NCBI GenBank assembly: GCA_010092775.1
Contig: JAADYZ010000100.1
Location: 1-6,770 of the forward strand
Length of the DNA: 6,770 nt
Direction of reading: 5' to 3'
Source: Chloroflexota bacterium
GTDB lineage: Bacteria; Chloroflexota; Anaerolineae; Aggregatilineales; UBA3940
In this document: in pieces, positions 4,820 to 6,770 of the stretch
How the letters are laid out: every line of letters starts with the position of its first letter
How positions within the stretch are numbered: position 1 is the first letter of the stretch
Program-made: the position numbers and the translations under genes
Notes under the pieces: generated by a model
The model's input: the letters and a program-made list of their open reading frames with translations, nothing else
Told to the model about the DNA's origin: nothing
Database searches by the model: none

Positions 4820-6750
4820 CCGGCCAAAGGGAGGGATGCAGGAGGCGTCGGACCCCGCAGCGCTGCCGCAAAGTCGGAAGCGTGATCGTAACGCTGGTCC
4901 GGGGTCTTGGCCATTGCGCGTTGGATAGCCAGGGCGACGTGGGGTGGTAGGTCTGGACTATCCTTCCGAACGTCCGGCGCAGGCTGGTTGAGGTGTGAGA
5001 TCAGCAGGGCCGCCGGGTTGCGCGCCGCGAAGGGCCGATGCCCGGTCAGCAGCTCGTATGTTGTGACGCCCAAGGCATAGACGTCTGCCCGGCCATCCAC
5101 TTTGGCGGAGTCCTGGATCTGCTCAGGTGCGATGTAGGCCAAGGTGCCAATCACCCCGGTTTGTGTCATCTCCATCGCTGAGTCCAGCACCTTTGCCACG
5201 CCAAAATCCATCAATACCACGCGATAGCTCACTTCACCTGTCACGGATGTGATCGGGTCCAGCATGATGTTGGAGGGTTTTACATCGCGGTGCACCAGGC
5301 CCTGCTGGTGGATGTAGTCCAGCGCCTCACTGACTTGCTCAATATAGCCTTGCACGTCCGAGAGCGGCAGCCGACCAAACTCTTTAAGCTGGCCACTCAG
5401 GGTGCCCCCTCCCAGGTACTCCGTGACCATCCAAGCCGTGCCATCAGTGGCTTCTTGATAGTCATGCACGCGGATCACATTGCGATGGTCCAATCTGGCG
5501 ATGGCTTGCGCCTCACGCGACAAGCGTTTCAGATAGTCTTCCGACTTGCTGGCCAGCTTAGACGGCAGCATTTTGATGGCCACCGGTTGGCGCAATTCCG
5601 GATGATTCCCCAAAAAGACTTCGGACATGCCCCCATGATCCAAGAGGCGCAGGTCGCCATAGCTATCTAAGCCGCTGACCGGTTGGACGACTTCGTCGGC
5701 CTGCTCACGTCGGAGAGCAGAGGCGGCTTCCTGGCGTGCCGCTTCTTTGTAATCAATATCGATGCCATAGAGCCGCCGATCGATCACCTGTTGAGCAGTC
5801 TGGCGGATCGGCCCAAACAAGGCCCCGCAGATGCCAGCGGCAATCGCGACCGCCACGACGACCGCCTCGCCGCTCAAGACCTGGCGAAGCAGGGCTTGCA
5901 CCCCAAACAAAGTGGCCACGAAGACAAGCAGCAGAGAGACGCTCACCAGCGCATAGGCCAGCGAGCGGTTAATAACGTAGTCGACTTCCCACAGGCGGCT
6001 GCGTGTGACGGCCAGCCCAACAGACAGCGGGATCGCCAGCACAGGGCCAAAGACGAACGCAGCGTTCATGACGAAGCGGTAAATCAGGCGGACGGTAGGG
6101 CGATCCACAATGAAGGGTGTAGCGAAAATATCGATGAGCACAAACAGGCTCAGCGAAATCCCGACGACACCTACCCCATACACGATCCACTTTGTCTGTT
6201 GGCGCTGCTCCGGGCTGGACACCTTCTGGTAGCGATAGACTTGCGAGGCAACGACGCTCAGTAACAACAGCGATCCGATGCCCTCGGCGGAGCGTGGCAA
6301 GAAGCCCTCAAGCGGCTCAGACCAGGCCAGCATCAAGGACACCAAGGTATAGGGGATCATCAACCAGCTCGACCAGCGAGGCACAAAGCGGCCATCCGGG
6401 AAAATCAGGAGGACCAGGGCAATGAGCAGTTTGCCTGTCATATCCACGATGAAGACCGGCCAGCGCCACAGCGGCGAGACCGCCGCCAGCAGTTCAGTCG
6501 AGAGGGCAAAAGTCGCCGAAAAACAGATCAACATCAGGCTGTAGGCCAGGGCCACCCAATCGTCCGAGCGGGTGGCGAATACGAACATGCCAACCAGCAA
6601 ACTGGCGACCAGAAACAGCGCTTCGAGGCCGGTGAAATAGGCGGCGTAGAAGCTGGTGCTGAGGCCCAAAGCAGGGAGTGCCGCGCTGAACAGGTCCTCA
6701 GCAATTGCAATGCGCTCGCCAAAAGCGACTGGCAGCGCTGCACCATATAC
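4816..6750 (-). CDS. Multi-pass membrane serine/threonine protein kinase (Hanks type), N-terminus cut off
   Basis: There are 644 genuine residues, numbered from Val at 6750. Residues 1-316 form a membrane module with eight or nine hydrophobic segments (about 41-60, 66-90, 97-118, 129-145, 156-171, 188-210, 225-248, 264-288, 294-313). It includes 'LLIFPDGRFVPRW' (114-126), 'SRLWEVDYVINRSLAYAL' (251-268) and 'DRRLYG' (324-329), which resemble the input module of ComP/NarX-type histidine kinases. A short linker leads to a kinase domain (364-632). It has a Gly-rich loop DHGGMSEV (371-378), VAIK Lys393, helix-C Glu413, HRDVKPSN with Asp489 and Asn494, DFG at 515-517, GTLAYIAPEQ (535-544), RADVYALG with Asp556, and Arg620. 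All catalytic residues are present, so it should be active. The C-terminus is short, with no PASTA or other extracellular domain. The apparent MCIRDS start comes from adapter sequence; the real start is beyond the contig. Confidence 0.93.
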   Translation of the reverse strand, partial: VYGAALPVAFGERIAIAEDLFSAALPALGLSTSFYAAYFTGLEALFLVASLLVGMFVFATRSDDWVALAYSLMLICFSATFALSTELLAAVSPLWRWPVFIVDMTGKLLIALVLLIFPDGRFVPRWSSWLMIPYTLVSLMLAWSEPLEGFLPRSAEGIGSLLLLSVVASQVYRYQKVSSPEQRQQTKWIVYGVGVVGISLSLFVLIDIFATPFIVDRPTVRLIYRFVMNAAFVFGPVLAIPLSVGLAVTRSRLWEVDYVINRSLAYALVSVSLLLVFVATLFGVQALLRQVLSGEAVVVAVAIAAGICGALFGPIRQTAQQVIDRRLYGIDIDYKEAARQEAASALRREQADEVVQPVSGLDSYGDLRLLDHGGMSEVFLGNHPELRQPVAIKMLPSKLASKSEDYLKRLSREAQAIARLDHRNVIRVHDYQEATDGTAWMVTEYLGGGTLSGQLKEFGRLPLSDVQGYIEQVSEALDYIHQQGLVHRDVKPSNIMLDPITSVTGEVSYRVVLMDFGVAKVLDSAMEMTQTGVIGTLAYIAPEQIQDSAKVDGRADVYALGVTTYELLTGHRPFAARNPAALLISHLNQPAPDVRKDSPDLPPHVALAIQRAMAKTPDQRYDHASDFAAALRGPTPPASLPLAG

Positions 6751-6751
6751 G

Positions 6752-6770
6752 CTGTCTCTTATACACATCT
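6752..6770. other. Nextera/Tn5 mosaic-end adapter remnant (artefact)
   Basis: CTGTCTCTTATACACATCT is an exact 19-base match to the Tn5 transposase mosaic end used in Nextera libraries. It sits at the very end of the window, as untrimmed adapter read-through does. On the minus strand it supplies an ATG and the telltale peptide MCIRDS, which extends the kinase frame falsely. It is not a mobile element of the organism. Confidence 0.97.

Noticed and set aside
5683..6264. Plus-strand open frame of 193 codons opposite the kinase
   Set aside because: It is antisense to a kinase and membrane module with well conserved motifs; its Gln/Asp/Arg-rich sequence has no domain character.
6752..6770. Transposon end or insertion-sequence remnant
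   Set aside because: An exact synthetic mosaic-end sequence at a contig terminus is the mark of library adapter, and no transposase gene is nearby.

Overview
The window looks like one end of a metagenomic or draft-genome contig from a bacterium of the Chloroflexota, probably Anaerolineae-like. That placement is inferred from protein style: a secreted beta-helix protein ending in a Thr/Pro 'TPTPT' linker, a Hanks-type kinase joined to a membrane module of the kind seen in Chloroflexota and actinobacterial sensor kinases, and moderate-to-high GC. No rRNA, tRNA, CRISPR array or mobile element is visible. The last 19 bases (6752-6770) match the Nextera/Tn5 mosaic-end adapter exactly and are not genomic.

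Layout. (1) 3-2006, minus strand: a large secreted protein with a signal peptide, CSLREA-like start, beta-helix repeats, a choice-of-anchor-Q-like end, a DUF11/CARDB-like domain and a Thr/Pro linker. It starts at GTG and runs off the left edge. (2) 2007-2134: a divergent promoter region. (3) 2135-3133, plus: a HEAT-repeat protein, possibly translated from a leaderless mRNA. (4) 3134-3411: intergenic, with a short palindrome, a weak stem-loop and a TATAAT promoter. (5) 3412-4014, plus: a 200-residue protein with a possible tubby/LURP-one/scramblase-like beta fold. (6) 4015-4246: intergenic, with a strong hairpin and a second TATAAT box set inside a 5-bp inverted repeat. (7) 4247-4819, plus: a 190-residue protein with H-NOX-like (HNOB) features. 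(8) 4816-6750, minus: a multi-pass membrane serine/threonine kinase, convergent with gene 7 and sharing its TTAA stop; its N-terminus is lost at the contig end.

How the genes may work together. No metabolic pathway is encoded. The contents suggest signalling and surface functions: a membrane kinase whose input half resembles a histidine-kinase sensor module, a small possible sensor-domain protein beside it, a HEAT scaffold and a secreted surface protein. The three plus-strand genes each appear to have their own promoter, so they are probably separate transcription units, not an operon. Any functional link between them is inference from proximity only.
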